From Nitriliruptoraceae bacterium (GTDB lineage Bacteria > Actinomycetota > Nitriliruptoria > Nitriliruptorales > Nitriliruptoraceae), in NCBI GenBank assembly GCA_003565155.1, contig PXDB01000041.1, positions 1-64,000 of the forward strand: a DNA stretch of 64,000 nt. Direction: 5' to 3'. The notes below the pieces were generated by a model, which saw only the letters and a list, made by a program, of their open reading frames with translations, made no database searches and was not told the origin of the DNA. Within the stretch, counting starts at the first letter, position 1, and every line of letters starts with the position of its first letter. This document shows, in pieces, positions 15,788-25,086 of this stretch. A program made the position numbers and the translations under genes.

Positions 15788-17817
15788 GTCGCCTGCTCCA
15801 GCACCAGCACGCCACGCTCGTCCACCTCGCCCTGCTGCCACGGCTCGATCCACACCGTCGCATCCACGCCGACCACGATCGCGGGTCCCCTCAGCTGTGC
15901 CCCGGCGCCCAGCCGGCTGCGGTCCAGTAGCGCGGCCCGAACCGGCCCGTGGGCGCCCACCACCTCGCGGTCGCCGAGCCGGGCCGCCTCGACACCGCCG
16001 ACGTCCGCGCCGCTGCCAGCCGTGGCGATCGGTGGTTGGGGCAGCGCTGGCGTCGGCCCCTCGGCACGCACCCGCAGGGTGATCACCTCCACGGTCGCGT
16101 CGGGCTGGTCGTAGCCGTACCGCTCGGCGTGGGCGGCGTGGAAGCGGGCGGCCAGCTCCTCGAGGTCGCTGGTGCCGGCGACGGGCAGCTCGAAGGCCTG
16201 CCCCCGGTAGCGCAGGTCCGCGACGTGGACGACGTGCTCCGCCGTGCTGCCCTGGGCGTGCAGGGCGCTGCGGGCGTCGGCCGCCAGCTCCTGCCAGGTC
16301 GCCTCCAGGTCCACGCCCGCCATGGTCGACAGGTCACCGAGCTGCGCACGGGCCCGGTCGACGGTGACGGGTGCGGCCAGCAACCCCAGGGCGGACAGCA
16401 CCCCGGGGTTGGGGGGAACCAGCACCCGCGTGCAGCCGAGCGCAGCGGCCAGCGCGGCCTGGTGCAGTGCGCCGGCACCGCCGAAGGGCAGCAGCGCGAA
16501 GGCGCGGGGATCGTGGCCCCGCTCCACGGAGACCACCCGCAGCGCCCCCGCCATCGCCGCGTCGGTGACGGCCACGATGCCCTCCGCGCAGGCGCGGGGA
16601 GCCAGACCCAGCTCGGCCGCCAGCGACGCCACCGCCCGGTGGGCGAGCTCGGGCTCGAGCGGCAGCGACCCGCCGAGGCGCACGCTCGCGTCGAGTCGGC
16701 CGAGCACCACGTTGGCGTCGGTGACCGTCGGGCGGGTGCCGCCCCGGGCGTAGCAGGCCGGTCCGGGGTCCGCGCCAGCCGAGCGCGGCCCCACCCGCAG
16801 GGCCCCGCCGTCGTCGCGCCAGGCCAGGGATCCGCCCCCCGCGCCGATGGTGTGGATGTCGGTGGTGGTCACGGCGAAGGGCAACCCGCCGACCGCACCG
16901 TCAGCAGTGGTGCGGGGACGTCCGCCCGCGACCAGGGTCACGTCCGTGGAGGTCCCACCGACGTCGAAGGCGATCACCTCGCTCGCGCCGGCGGCCCGGC
17001 CGAGGGCGGCCGCACCCCAGGCGCCCGCCGCAGGCCCCGACAGCACCGCGCGGACCGGCTCGCGGGCGGCGACCGCAGCGGTGGCGGTCCCGCCGCCCGA
17101 GCGCATCACCTCCACCTCGCCGCCCAACCCGACGCGGGTGAGGCGGTCGGTGAGGGAGCCGAGGTAGCGGGCCATCCGGGGGGCGAGGTAGGCGTTCAGC
17201 ACCACCGTGGACGTCCGCTCCACCTCACGCAGGACCGGCAGCAGCACGCTCGCGCGGGTGACCGGGACCCCGAGGGGTTCCAGGGCGGCCGCAAGGCGCG
17301 CTTCGTGGGCGGGGTGGAGGAACCCGAACAGCAGGCTGATCGCCACCGCCTCCGGCTGGTGGGCGGCCACCTCGTCAGCGACCCGTGCCACCTCGGCGTC
17401 GGTCAGGGGGGTGTGGACCTCCCCCTGGGCGGTGATGCGCTCGTCGGCCTCCACGACCAGCGAGCGTGGCACCAGGGGCGCGGGCCGCCGGACGTCGAGG
17501 CGGTACAGATGCGGGCGGTCCTGCCGTGCGATCTGGAGCAGGTCCGCGAACCCCGCCGTGGTGACGAGCACGGTGCGTGCCCCATCCCGCTCCAGGACGG
17601 TGTTGGTGGCGACGGTGGTGCCGTGGACGAAGCGGCGCAGCGCGGCGGCATCCACCTCGGCGGCGGCGAGCGCGGCGAGGATGCCCTCGGCCTGGTCGGA
17701 CGGTGTCGAGGGCACCTTGGCGACCTGCACCCGGTCGCCGGCGACGTGGACCAGATCGGTGAAGGTCCCGCCGACGTCGACCCCGACGTCGGCTCCCGGT
17801 GCGCCGCCCTCGCTCAC
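15784..17817 (-). CDS. hyuA: hydantoinase A / 5-oxoprolinase alpha-type subunit
   Basis: 677-aa ATP-binding subunit partnering hyuB. The N-terminal phosphate-1 loop DVGVDVGGTFTD, FVHGTTVATNTVLER, ARQDRPHLYRLD and EADERI are family blocks. The second ATPase-type loop is IAFDVGGTSTDV at about 273-284. HTIGAGGGSLAW follows, and PFGGAGALHQ lies in the C-terminal part. The GTG at 17817 overlaps the stop of the upstream NlpC/P60 gene as GTGA, and its own stop overlaps hyuB in the same way. This gives a tightly coupled three-gene unit. Coupling to a peptidoglycan endopeptidase is unusual and discussed in the findings. Confidence 0.9.
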   Translation of the reverse strand: MSEGGAPGADVGVDVGGTFTDLVHVAGDRVQVAKVPSTPSDQAEGILAALAAAEVDAAALRRFVHGTTVATNTVLERDGARTVLVTTAGFADLLQIARQDRPHLYRLDVRRPAPLVPRSLVVEADERITAQGEVHTPLTDAEVARVADEVAAHQPEAVAISLLFGFLHPAHEARLAAALEPLGVPVTRASVLLPVLREVERTSTVVLNAYLAPRMARYLGSLTDRLTRVGLGGEVEVMRSGGGTATAAVAAREPVRAVLSGPAAGAWGAAALGRAAGASEVIAFDVGGTSTDVTLVAGGRPRTTADGAVGGLPFAVTTTDIHTIGAGGGSLAWRDDGGALRVGPRSAGADPGPACYARGGTRPTVTDANVVLGRLDASVRLGGSLPLEPELAHRAVASLAAELGLAPRACAEGIVAVTDAAMAGALRVVSVERGHDPRAFALLPFGGAGALHQAALAAALGCTRVLVPPNPGVLSALGLLAAPVTVDRARAQLGDLSTMAGVDLEATWQELAADARSALHAQGSTAEHVVHVADLRYRGQAFELPVAGTSDLEELAARFHAAHAERYGYDQPDATVEVITLRVRAEGPTPALPQPPIATAGSGADVGGVEAARLGDREVVGAHGPVRAALLDRSRLGAGAQLRGPAIVVGVDATVWIEPWQQGEVDERGVLVLEQAT

Positions 17818-18926
17818 ACGCGGCCGAAGCCGACGACCCCGTTGCGCGTCAGCCCGTCGGTGCGGATACGCACGTTGTTCCCGCTGTTCGGTGCCTCCAC
17901 GACCTGGCCGCCGCCGATGTAGATCGCGACGTGGCTGACCGGCGAGTGGTAGAAGACCAGGTCGCCGGGCCGCAGGTCGGACCGCGAGATCCGCGTGGTG
18001 GCCGCGTACTGCGCCGAGGACGAGCGGGGCAGGTGGGTGATCCCGGCGCTGCGGAAGGCGTAGATCACCAGCCCCGAGCAGTCGAAGGAACCAGGGCCGT
18101 TCCCGCCCCACGCGTAGGGCTTGCCGATCTGGGCGAGCGCGGTCTGCACCGCCGTGTCCACCGATGAGCGGGTGGAGGGTGCCGGTCCGGCCGCAGCCGA
18201 GGAGCTGGAGTCCGAACTCTGGGAGGAGGTCGATCCGGACGCGGCCTGCCGTTCGGCCTCGGCCTGCCGTTCGGCCTCGGCCTGGCGGGCGGCCTCCGCG
18301 GCGGCTTCCTCCTCCTCGCGCTCGACGGTGACCTGGAGCAGCTCCTCGAGCTCCTCGACCTCGTCCGCGCTGTCCGCGAACAGCTGCTCGAGGCGCGCGT
18401 TCTGCGCCTCGAGCTCCGCGGTGCGCTCCTCGGCCTCGAGCACCGCCGCAGCCTGCCGCTGTTGGGCGGCGGCCATCGCCGCGTCGGTGGCCGTCAGTGC
18501 CTCGAGGTCGGCGCTCTGCCGGTCCAGCAGTTGGCGCAGGGTGGTCGAGCGCAGGCCGGCGTCGTCGGGGCCGCTGGCCACGAGGGTGGACAGCTCCACG
18601 CTCGGGCCGAGCTTGTGCAGCACGCGCAGGTGGTCCTCCACCCCGTCCCGCAGCGTCGCGGCCTCCGCGGCGAGGCGCTCGAGTTCCTCGTCGAGCTCGG
18701 TCAGGGTGGCTTCCGCCTGTTCGAGGCCCTCAGCGGCGTCGTTGTAGGCGTTCTGCGCCTCGCCGATCTGCTGGTCGAGCTCGTCGTAGCGTTCCTGGGC
18801 GGCGTCGAGGTCGCTCTGGACCTCGTCGCTGGAGGGGTCAGCCACCGCGGTGCCGGCGAGCAGGCCGAGGGACAGCAGGGCGACCGCGACCATCACTGTG
18901 GTACGGCGGGGGAGCAGCACGGACAC
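17814..18926 (-). CDS. secreted coiled-coil NlpC/P60 peptidoglycan endopeptidase
   Basis: 370-aa cell-wall hydrolase of the RipA/RipC type. Residues 1-29 are a signal peptide (VAVALLSLGLLAGTAVA). Residues about 32-240 form a long Glu/Ala/Gln coiled coil, then a Ser-rich linker (240-260). The NlpC/P60 domain (about 264-370) has catalytic Cys283 in FDCSGL, His332 in SHVAIYIG and probably Asn347 as third residue. Such enzymes cut the D-Glu-gamma-meso-diaminopimelate bond. GTG at 18926 with GAGG 6 nt upstream; later in-frame ATG codons are possible. A duplicated 18-bp unit (18245-18280) repeats QAEAER in the coiled coil. First gene of the unit with hyuA and hyuB. Confidence 0.88.
   Translation of the reverse strand: MSVLLPRRTTVMVAVALLSLGLLAGTAVADPSSDEVQSDLDAAQERYDELDQQIGEAQNAYNDAAEGLEQAEATLTELDEELERLAAEAATLRDGVEDHLRVLHKLGPSVELSTLVASGPDDAGLRSTTLRQLLDRQSADLEALTATDAAMAAAQQRQAAAVLEAEERTAELEAQNARLEQLFADSADEVEELEELLQVTVEREEEEAAAEAARQAEAERQAEAERQAASGSTSSQSSDSSSSAAAGPAPSTRSSVDTAVQTALAQIGKPYAWGGNGPGSFDCSGLVIYAFRSAGITHLPRSSSAQYAATTRISRSDLRPGDLVFYHSPVSHVAIYIGGGQVVEAPNSGNNVRIRTDGLTRNGVVGFGRV
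18245..18280 (-). repeat. 18-bp in-frame duplication in the coiled coil of the P60 gene
   Basis: Two exact copies (18245-18262, 18263-18280) of CCTGCCGTTCGGCCTCGG on the plus strand. They encode a repeated QAEAER hexapeptide on the minus strand. Confidence 0.9.
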
Positions 18927-19075
18927 AGAGACCTCGCGGAGCAGGATGAGGGGCGCGTCTCCCCGCCGTGGTGACAGGAGAGTCGCGCCCGGGTCGTGGT
19001 CACGCCTGCCGCGCTCGACGAGGGGGGAGCGCTCGCGTGCGGAGCGCACGCGGACAGGCGGGCCGAGTCGGGCGG

Positions 19076-19081
19076 AGAGTA
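19076..19081 (-). promoter_or_regulatory. candidate -10 box (TACTCT) for the P60-hyuA-hyuB unit
   Basis: TACTCT on the minus strand within CACGGCTACTCTCCG, about 150 nt upstream of the P60 start. No -35 is evident. Confidence 0.3.
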
Positions 19082-19156
19082 GCCGTGATCGGCCCGATGA
19101 CACCCCGACCGCCGGGACCTGTCGGCCACCGTCCGTGGCCCCGGAAGCGGGCTCGC

Positions 19157-19162
19157 TAGGCT
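19157..19162 (+). promoter_or_regulatory. candidate -10 box (TAGGCT) for purN
   Basis: TAGGCT in CTCGCTAGGCTGCGAG, about 90 nt upstream of the purN ATG. It is part of the recurring TAnnnT set. Confidence 0.35.
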
Positions 19163-19250
19163 GCGAGCGCGACGTCCGGCCACCGCCGGTCACGAGCCCG
19201 GCACCACCTTCCGCCCCCACCGCTGCCCGCTCGCTGCCCAGGGGAACACG

Positions 19251-19913
<663 letters not shown>

Positions 19914-19972
19914 GCGCCGACGAGGCGGCCCCCGAGAGCCTGCCGACCGACCCCCGAACAGGAGCTGCGCCC

Positions 19973-21517
19973 GTGACCGCTGCAACGGACATCGTCACCG
20001 TGTCCCGTGCCCTGGTGAGCTGCTTCGACAAGTCCGGTGTCGTGGAGCTCGGGGCGGCCCTCCACCAGCGGGGTGTGGAGCTGCTGTCCACCGGTTCCAC
20101 CGCGGGCGTCATCCGGGACGCCGGGATCCCCGTCACCGAGGTTGCCGAGGTGACCGGGTTCCCCGAGTGCCTCGACGGGCGGGTCAAGACCCTCCACCCC
20201 GCGATCCACGCCGGCATCCTGGCCGATCGCACCGACCCTGCCCACGTCGCCGAGCTCACGGAGCTGGGGCTGGAGGCCATCGACCTGGTGGTGGTCAACC
20301 TCTACCCCTTCACCGACATCGCCTCCTCCGGCGCCCCGGACGCCGACGTCATCGAGATGATCGACATCGGTGGGCCGACCATGCTGCGGGCGGCCGCCAA
20401 GAACCACGGCTCCGTCGGGGTGGTGGTCGATCCCGCCGACCACGCCCGGGTACTCGCCGAGCTGGCGGAGCACGGCGGGTTGGGTGCCGAGCTGCGCCGG
20501 GAGCTCGCCAGCCGGGCCTTCCAGCACACGGCTCGCTACGACGCGGCGGTCGCCGACTGGTTCCTGCGCGACCAGCCGGTCCCCGGTCAGCTGCACCTCG
20601 CCCTGCCCCGCCGTCAGGAGCTGCGGTACGGGGAGAACCCCCACCAGCAGGCCGGCTTCTACGCCCCGCCGGACGCCGGCGGGATCGCCGCCGCGACGCA
20701 GCTGCACGGCAAGGAGCTCTCCTACAACAACCTGCTGGACACCGACGCCGCCTGGGCGATGGTGGTGGAGCTCGAGGAGCCCTGCGTCGCCATCATCAAG
20801 CACACCAACCCCGCCGGTTACGCCGTGGCCGAGGAGCTCGAGACCGCGTACGCGCGGGCGCTCGAGGGTGACCCCGTGAGCGCCTTCGGCGGGATCGTCG
20901 CCAGCAACCGTCCCATCGACGCCGCCACGGCCCGGCGCATCGCCGAGGTGTTCACCGAGGTGGTGATCGCGCCCGGCTACGACGCCGATGCGCTCGAGGT
21001 GCTGACCGCGAAGCGCAACCTGCGCATCCTCGAGCAGGCGGACGCCAGCCGGCCCGGCCGCACCCGCACCCTGCGGTCGGTCGCCGGCGGACTGCTCGTC
21101 CAGGACGCCGACACCGCCGAGGAGCCCTGGGACGCCTGGGAGGTGGTCACCTCGGTCCAGCCCGACGAGGCGACGCTCGCCGACCTGCGGTTCGCGTGGC
21201 TCGCCGCGAAGCACACCAAGTCGAACGCCATCGTGCTCGCCGACGGCGGTCAGGTCGTCGGGGTCGGGGCGGGCCAGATGAGCCGGGTGGACAGCGTACG
21301 GCTGGCCGTGGAGCGTTCCGGGGAGCGCCACGTCGGCGCGGTGCTCGCCAGCGACGCCTTCTTCCCCTTCCGCGACGGTCCCGACGCGGCCGCCGCCGCC
21401 GGCGTCCGCGCCATCGTGCAACCCGGGGGGTCGGTGCGCGACGACGAGGTGGTGGCCGCCGCCGACGAGCACGGCATCCCCATGGTGTTCACGGGACGGC
21501 GACACTTCCGTCACTGA
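19973..21517 (+). CDS. purH: bifunctional AICAR formyltransferase / IMP cyclohydrolase
   Basis: 514-aa enzyme for the last two steps of IMP synthesis. The N-terminal IMP cyclohydrolase (1-about 190) has [25 protein letters not shown] and [16 protein letters not shown]. The C-terminal AICAR transformylase has [30 protein letters not shown], the catalytic KHTNPAGYA and [10 protein letters not shown]. The GTG at 19973 has AGGAG upstream. It sits between purN and folD, which supplies the 10-formyl-tetrahydrofolate cofactor. Confidence 0.96.
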   Translation: MTAATDIVTVSRALVSCFDKSGVVELGAALHQRGVELLSTGSTAGVIRDAGIPVTEVAEVTGFPECLDGRVKTLHPAIHAGILADRTDPAHVAELTELGLEAIDLVVVNLYPFTDIASSGAPDADVIEMIDIGGPTMLRAAAKNHGSVGVVVDPADHARVLAELAEHGGLGAELRRELASRAFQHTARYDAAVADWFLRDQPVPGQLHLALPRRQELRYGENPHQQAGFYAPPDAGGIAAATQLHGKELSYNNLLDTDAAWAMVVELEEPCVAIIKHTNPAGYAVAEELETAYARALEGDPVSAFGGIVASNRPIDAATARRIAEVFTEVVIAPGYDADALEVLTAKRNLRILEQADASRPGRTRTLRSVAGGLLVQDADTAEEPWDAWEVVTSVQPDEATLADLRFAWLAAKHTKSNAIVLADGGQVVGVGAGQMSRVDSVRLAVERSGERHVGAVLASDAFFPFRDGPDAAAAAGVRAIVQPGGSVRDDEVVAAADEHGIPMVFTGRRHFRH

Positions 21518-21569
21518 CCCGGCCCGCCGCACGCCTGCCACCGACCTGCCCCCGGCACGCGTCACCGCG

Positions 21570-21575
21570 TACCGT
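21570..21575 (+). promoter_or_regulatory. candidate -10 box (TACCGT) for folD
   Basis: TACCGT in CACCGCGTACCGTCC, 45 nt upstream of the folD start in the 102-bp purH-folD gap. No -35 is seen. Confidence 0.35.
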
Positions 21576-21619
21576 CCACGATCCACCATCCCCGCCCGTC
21601 GACCGCAAGGAGTACACCG

Positions 21620-22492
21620 GTGTCCGCTTCGATCATCGACGGCAAGGCCCTGGCCACCGAGGTCCGCGGCCGCATCGCGGACGAGGTCGCCCGCCTGCGC
21701 GCCGAGCATGACGTCCAGCCGGGCCTGGTGGCGGTGATCGTCGGCGACGACCCCGCCTCCCAGGTCTACGTCGGGATGAAGCAGCGGGCCAGCGAGGCCG
21801 CCGGGATGCGCTCGGAACAGCACGTCCTGCCGGCCGACACCGCGCAGGAGGACCTCGAGGCCCTGGTCGAACAGCTCAACGACGACGACGCGGTCGACGG
21901 CATCCTCGTGCAGCTGCCGCTGCCCGACCACCTCGACGCCCGGGCGGTGCAGGAGCTGATCACCCCGGAGAAGGACGTCGACGCGCTCAATCCCTACACC
22001 GCTGGCCGCCTGGCGATCGGGGACCCGACCTTCCTGTCCTGCACCCCGTACGGCGTCCTGGAGCTGCTGGCCCACGCCGGCGTGGAGATCGCGGGAGCGA
22101 ACGTGGTGATCGTGGGGCGCTCGAACCTGGTGGGGCGTCCCCTGTCGGTGATGCTGACCCTGAAGGGTCGGGACGCCACCGTCACCCTCGCGCACTCCCG
22201 CACCCGGGATCTGGCCGCGGTGTGCCGCGGGGCCGACGTGATCGTCGCGGCGGCCGGCATGATCGGGCTGATCACCGCCGACATGGTGCGCCCAGGGGCG
22301 GTGGTCATCGATGTGGGGACCAACCGTGGTGAGGACGGCAAGCTGGTCGGCGACGTCGCCTTCGACGAGGTCGTCGAGGTGGCCGGGGCCATCACCCCGG
22401 TGCCCGGCGGTGTGGGCCCGATGACGGTGACGATGCTGCTGCAGAACACCCTGGAGGCCGCCCGCGCCCGCCGGGGTCTCCCACGCCGCTGA
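21620..22492 (+). CDS. folD: methylenetetrahydrofolate dehydrogenase / cyclohydrolase
   Basis: 290-aa bifunctional enzyme interconverting methylene-, methenyl- and formyl-tetrahydrofolate. Motifs: GDDPASQVYVGMKQRASE (contains the active-site Tyr and Lys region), DGILVQLPLPDHLD, the dinucleotide-binding segment VVIVGRSNLVGRPLSVML, and PVPGGVGPMTVTMLLQNT near the C-terminus. GTG start preceded by AAGGAG. It provides one-carbon units for purN and purH immediately upstream. Confidence 0.96.
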   Translation: MSASIIDGKALATEVRGRIADEVARLRAEHDVQPGLVAVIVGDDPASQVYVGMKQRASEAAGMRSEQHVLPADTAQEDLEALVEQLNDDDAVDGILVQLPLPDHLDARAVQELITPEKDVDALNPYTAGRLAIGDPTFLSCTPYGVLELLAHAGVEIAGANVVIVGRSNLVGRPLSVMLTLKGRDATVTLAHSRTRDLAAVCRGADVIVAAAGMIGLITADMVRPGAVVIDVGTNRGEDGKLVGDVAFDEVVEVAGAITPVPGGVGPMTVTMLLQNTLEAARARRGLPRR

Positions 22493-22603
22493 CCGGCCGG
22501 CCCCCGTCGCTGTCCCGCTGATCCGCCGAGGAGGTGACCTCGCTGACGCCGGTTCGCCGGGCTGGGCCGGCGCGGGAGGGCGGGCCGGAGCCCGGTCGGA
22601 TGA

Positions 22604-23257
22604 CTACCGCGGCAGCGCGTGGCCGGAGATCGCCGGGACCTTCGGGCGGCGTCCCCCGAGATCCCCCGCGGTGAGCGCCCCGACGTCGAACCCGCCACGG
22701 TGCAGGATGGCGCGGGTATCCCGGTCGAGGTGGCAACCCCGGGCGATACGCCGCCAGATCGGCGTGAGCGATCGCTGCGCGCGGCTGCCCAGGCCGCTCT
22801 CGGCACGGACGTGCTCGATGACCACGAGCACACCGTCGTCGCGGAGGACCCGACGCGCCTCCGCGACCGCGAGGGCCGGGTCGTCGACGCTGCACAGCAC
22901 CAGGGTCAGGAGCACCGCGTCGGCGCTGCTGTCGGGCAGTGGAAGGGCCTCGGCGACGGCGTCCAGCACCTCGACGTCGCCCACCCCCGGGGGGTGTCCC
23001 TGGAGGCGACGCCGGAGCCGTGCGGCCATCCAAGGATCCGGCTCCACGAGGGTGGCCCGGGCGACGGAGGTGGGCAGATGGAGGATGTTGCCCCCCGTGC
23101 CGGCACCGACATCGACCACGTGTCCGGTCAGGTTCGCCAGGAGTTCGGCGCGGCGGCGTGCGAGGCGCCGCCGTTCCAGCCGTCGCATGACGGGGTCGTA
23201 GCCGGCAGCGAACACGCGGGCGTACAGGTGCAACCGGCCCTCCGTCGGTACGGCCAT
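22604..23257 (-). CDS. class I SAM-dependent methyltransferase
   Basis: 217-aa Rossmann-fold methyltransferase of the UbiE/MenG-like Methyltransf_11 group. Motif I is VVDVGAGTGGNIL, the acidic residue after strand 2 is in LVEPDPWM, and post-motif blocks are AEALPLPDSSADAVLLTLVLCSV and EARRVLRDDGVLVVIEHV. Substrate unknown (quinone, lipid or small molecule). I chose the ATG at 23257 because a minus-strand TACGGT box lies about 15 nt upstream, leaving a very short leader. A GTG at 23311 would give 235 aa but start upstream of that box. Divergent from mdh and convergent with folD. Confidence 0.8.
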   Translation of the reverse strand: MAVPTEGRLHLYARVFAAGYDPVMRRLERRRLARRRAELLANLTGHVVDVGAGTGGNILHLPTSVARATLVEPDPWMAARLRRRLQGHPPGVGDVEVLDAVAEALPLPDSSADAVLLTLVLCSVDDPALAVAEARRVLRDDGVLVVIEHVRAESGLGSRAQRSLTPIWRRIARGCHLDRDTRAILHRGGFDVGALTAGDLGGRRPKVPAISGHALPR

Positions 23258-23272
23258 GGAACGAGGAGACGG

Positions 23273-23278
23273 ACCGTA
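23273..23278 (-). promoter_or_regulatory. candidate -10 box (TACGGT) for the methyltransferase gene
   Basis: TACGGT on the minus strand, about 15 nt before the chosen ATG. It is back to back with the TAGGCT box of mdh at 23281-23286. Confidence 0.35.
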
Positions 23279-23280
23279 GC

Positions 23281-23286
23281 TAGGCT
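23281..23286 (+). promoter_or_regulatory. candidate -10 box (TAGGCT) for mdh
   Basis: TAGGCT, 36 nt before the mdh ATG. Only 2 bp separate it from the opposing minus-strand box, so the two promoters would compete for polymerase. Confidence 0.4.
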
Positions 23287-23322
23287 CCAGCAGGTCCACC
23301 GCAGCACTCACCAGGAGTCGCC

Positions 23323-24309
23323 ATGACCTCGCCCGTCCGTGTCAGCGTCACCGGCGCCGCCGGCCAGATCGGCTACGCGCTCGTCTTCCGGATCGCCTCA
23401 GGACAGATGTTCGGCCCGGACACCCCGGTGGAGCTGCGCCTGCTGGAGATCACGCCTGCGCTCCCTGCCCTCGAGGGGGTGGCGATGGAGCTGAACGACT
23501 GCGCCTTCCCGCTGCTGTCGGGCATCGAGCTCACCGACGCCGCGGACACCGCCTTCGACGGGACCAACGTCGCCTGCCTCGTCGGCGCCAAGCCGCGCGG
23601 CCCGGGTATGGAACGTGCGGACCTGCTGAAGGACAACGGCGCCATCTTCACCGGGCAGGGGCGCGCGCTCGGTGGTGCGGCCGCCGACCTCAAGGTCGCC
23701 GTGGTCGGCAACCCGGCCAACACCAACGCCCTGATCGCCGCCGCCAACGTGGAGGGGGTCGATGCCGGTCGCTTCACCGCGATGGTGCGCCTCGATGAGA
23801 ACCGCGCGAAGAGCCAGCTGGCCGCCAAGGCCGGGGTGCCCGTGGAGCAGGTCACCAACCTGGCGGTGTGGGGGAACCACTCGCCCACCATGGTCCCCGA
23901 CGTCGACAACGCCCTGATCGGCGGCCGTCCCGTCACGGAGGTCATCACCGACCGCGGCTGGCTCGAGGGGGAGTTCCTGACCACCGTCCAGCAGCGTGGC
24001 AAGGCGATCATCGACGCCCGCGGTTCCTCCTCGGCCGCTTCCGCTGCCAGCGCCCTGGTCGACCACGTCCGGGACTGGGCCGGTGGGACCCCCACCGCCG
24101 AGGGCGACTGGGTATCGATGGCCGTGCCCTCCGACGGCTCCTACGGCGTGCCGGAAGGCCTGATCTCCGGTTTCCCCGTCACCACCGACGGTGCCGGCTC
24201 CTACGAGATCGTCCAGGGACTCGAGCTGTCCGCCTTCACGCAGGGCAAGTTGGAGGCCACCGTGGCGGAGCTGCAGGAGGAGCGCGCGGCCGTCGCGGAC
24301 ATGCTGTGA
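23323..24309 (+). CDS. mdh: malate dehydrogenase
   Basis: 328-aa NAD-dependent malate dehydrogenase of the cytosolic/actinobacterial group (TCA cycle, malate to oxaloacetate). NAD loop [17 protein letters not shown] (about 9-25), the acidic cofactor-selecting strand LRLLEI, substrate region [31 protein letters not shown] and catalytic His186 in [12 protein letters not shown]. Length and motifs are standard. The ATG follows AGGAG. Succinate dehydrogenase genes lie 3 kb downstream. Confidence 0.96.
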   Translation: MTSPVRVSVTGAAGQIGYALVFRIASGQMFGPDTPVELRLLEITPALPALEGVAMELNDCAFPLLSGIELTDAADTAFDGTNVACLVGAKPRGPGMERADLLKDNGAIFTGQGRALGGAAADLKVAVVGNPANTNALIAAANVEGVDAGRFTAMVRLDENRAKSQLAAKAGVPVEQVTNLAVWGNHSPTMVPDVDNALIGGRPVTEVITDRGWLEGEFLTTVQQRGKAIIDARGSSSAASAASALVDHVRDWAGGTPTAEGDWVSMAVPSDGSYGVPEGLISGFPVTTDGAGSYEIVQGLELSAFTQGKLEATVAELQEERAAVADML

Positions 24310-24342
24310 GCAGCTGACCGGGCGTGCAGGGTTCCGGCGGGG

Positions 24343-24939
24343 TCAGCGCAGCTCGCCCGGCCGGAGCCCCCACAGGTTGGCATCGCCGCGGGGTGCGCTC
24401 CAGTTCCCGGTCGGGCCGAGCAGCATCCCCCGGCGCGCGGTGCCCTCGTGGGTGAAGCCGAGCCGCGTCGCCACGGCGTTGGACGCCGGGTTGGCGGCGG
24501 CGGCCCACAGCGCCACGTAGCCGAGCCCGAGCACCTCGAAGGCGTGGGTCAGCAGCGTGCGGCAAGCGGCGACCGCAACGCCGCGCCGGCGCGCCTCGGG
24601 TGCGACCCAGTACCCGATCTCCCCGGACGCATCACGTCGGTCGATGCCGACGCCCACAGCGCCGATCACCCGGTCGGTGTCGGTGTCCACAACCACGAGG
24701 TGCAGCCCCGTCGCCTCCTCGGCCCCGGCTGCCGCGAAGGCGACGAAGGCGCGGCCGTCCTCCTCGGTGTAGGGCGAGGGCACCCGGGTGAAGCGCTGGA
24801 TCTCGGGGTCCTGGCACACCTGCACGATGCGCGGGACGTCGTCCAGCGTCGGAACCCGCAGGTCGAGATGCGCCGCAGGGTGCTGCGGCAGCGCGAGCGG
24901 GCCCTTCGGGGGTGTGCGTCGCGTCACGGTCCGTCCCAC
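24343..24939 (-). CDS. RimJ/RimL-type GNAT acetyltransferase
   Basis: 198-aa acetyltransferase of the ribosomal-protein N-acetyltransferase subfamily. LDLRVPTLDDVPRIVQ starts the fold. ASGEIGYWVAPEARRRGVAV covers strand 4 and the acetyl-CoA loop, and NPASNAVATRLGFTHEGTAR is the typical RimJ/L C-terminal block. The acceptor is unknown. The GTG start at 24939 is tentative; an in-frame GTG at 24927 is equally possible. Convergent with mdh; a GCTGACC/GGTCAGC inverted repeat (24313-24347) overlaps its stop. Confidence 0.82.
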   Translation of the reverse strand: MGRTVTRRTPPKGPLALPQHPAAHLDLRVPTLDDVPRIVQVCQDPEIQRFTRVPSPYTEEDGRAFVAFAAAGAEEATGLHLVVVDTDTDRVIGAVGVGIDRRDASGEIGYWVAPEARRRGVAVAACRTLLTHAFEVLGLGYVALWAAAANPASNAVATRLGFTHEGTARRGMLLGPTGNWSAPRGDANLWGLRPGELR

Positions 24940-25000
24940 CTCGCCTGAGGCCGACCTGGCCTCGGATCGACCTGGCCTCGGACCGACCTCCTCGCAACGC

Positions 25001-25006
25001 TACCGT
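25001..25006 (+). promoter_or_regulatory. candidate -10 box (TACCGT) for trpS
   Basis: TACCGT in CAACGCTACCGTGGC, about 80 nt upstream of the trpS start. No -35 is seen. Confidence 0.35.
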
Positions 25007-25086
25007 GGCGGCTGCGGCCGAAGGCCCCGCGAGAGCACCGGCCACCGACGCGGCCCCCCAACCCGGCACCCCCAGCGAGGCTTCCT

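Larger units (their letters stand above)
18927..19250. other. divergent intergenic region between the P60 gene and purN
   Basis: 324 bp. Plus strand: a TAGGCT box at 19157-19162 before purN. Minus strand: a TACTCT box at 19081-19076, giving a leader of about 140 nt for the P60 message. That leader contains a 7-bp perfect hairpin, GCGTGCG (19035-19041) and CGCACGC (19045-19051). I looked for the conserved blocks of a c-di-AMP (ydaO) riboswitch, common before actinobacterial cell-wall hydrolases, and did not find them. Confidence 0.5.

Noticed and set aside
18927-19200. Possible c-di-AMP (ydaO) riboswitch in the leader of the P60 gene
   Set aside because: Expected from gene type, but I could not find the conserved ydaO blocks on the minus strand; only a short hairpin is visible.
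24313-24347. Inverted repeat GCTGACC/GGTCAGC between mdh and the GNAT gene as terminator
   Set aside because: The 7-bp stem has a 21-nt loop and overlaps the GNAT stop codon; too weak to list as a terminator.
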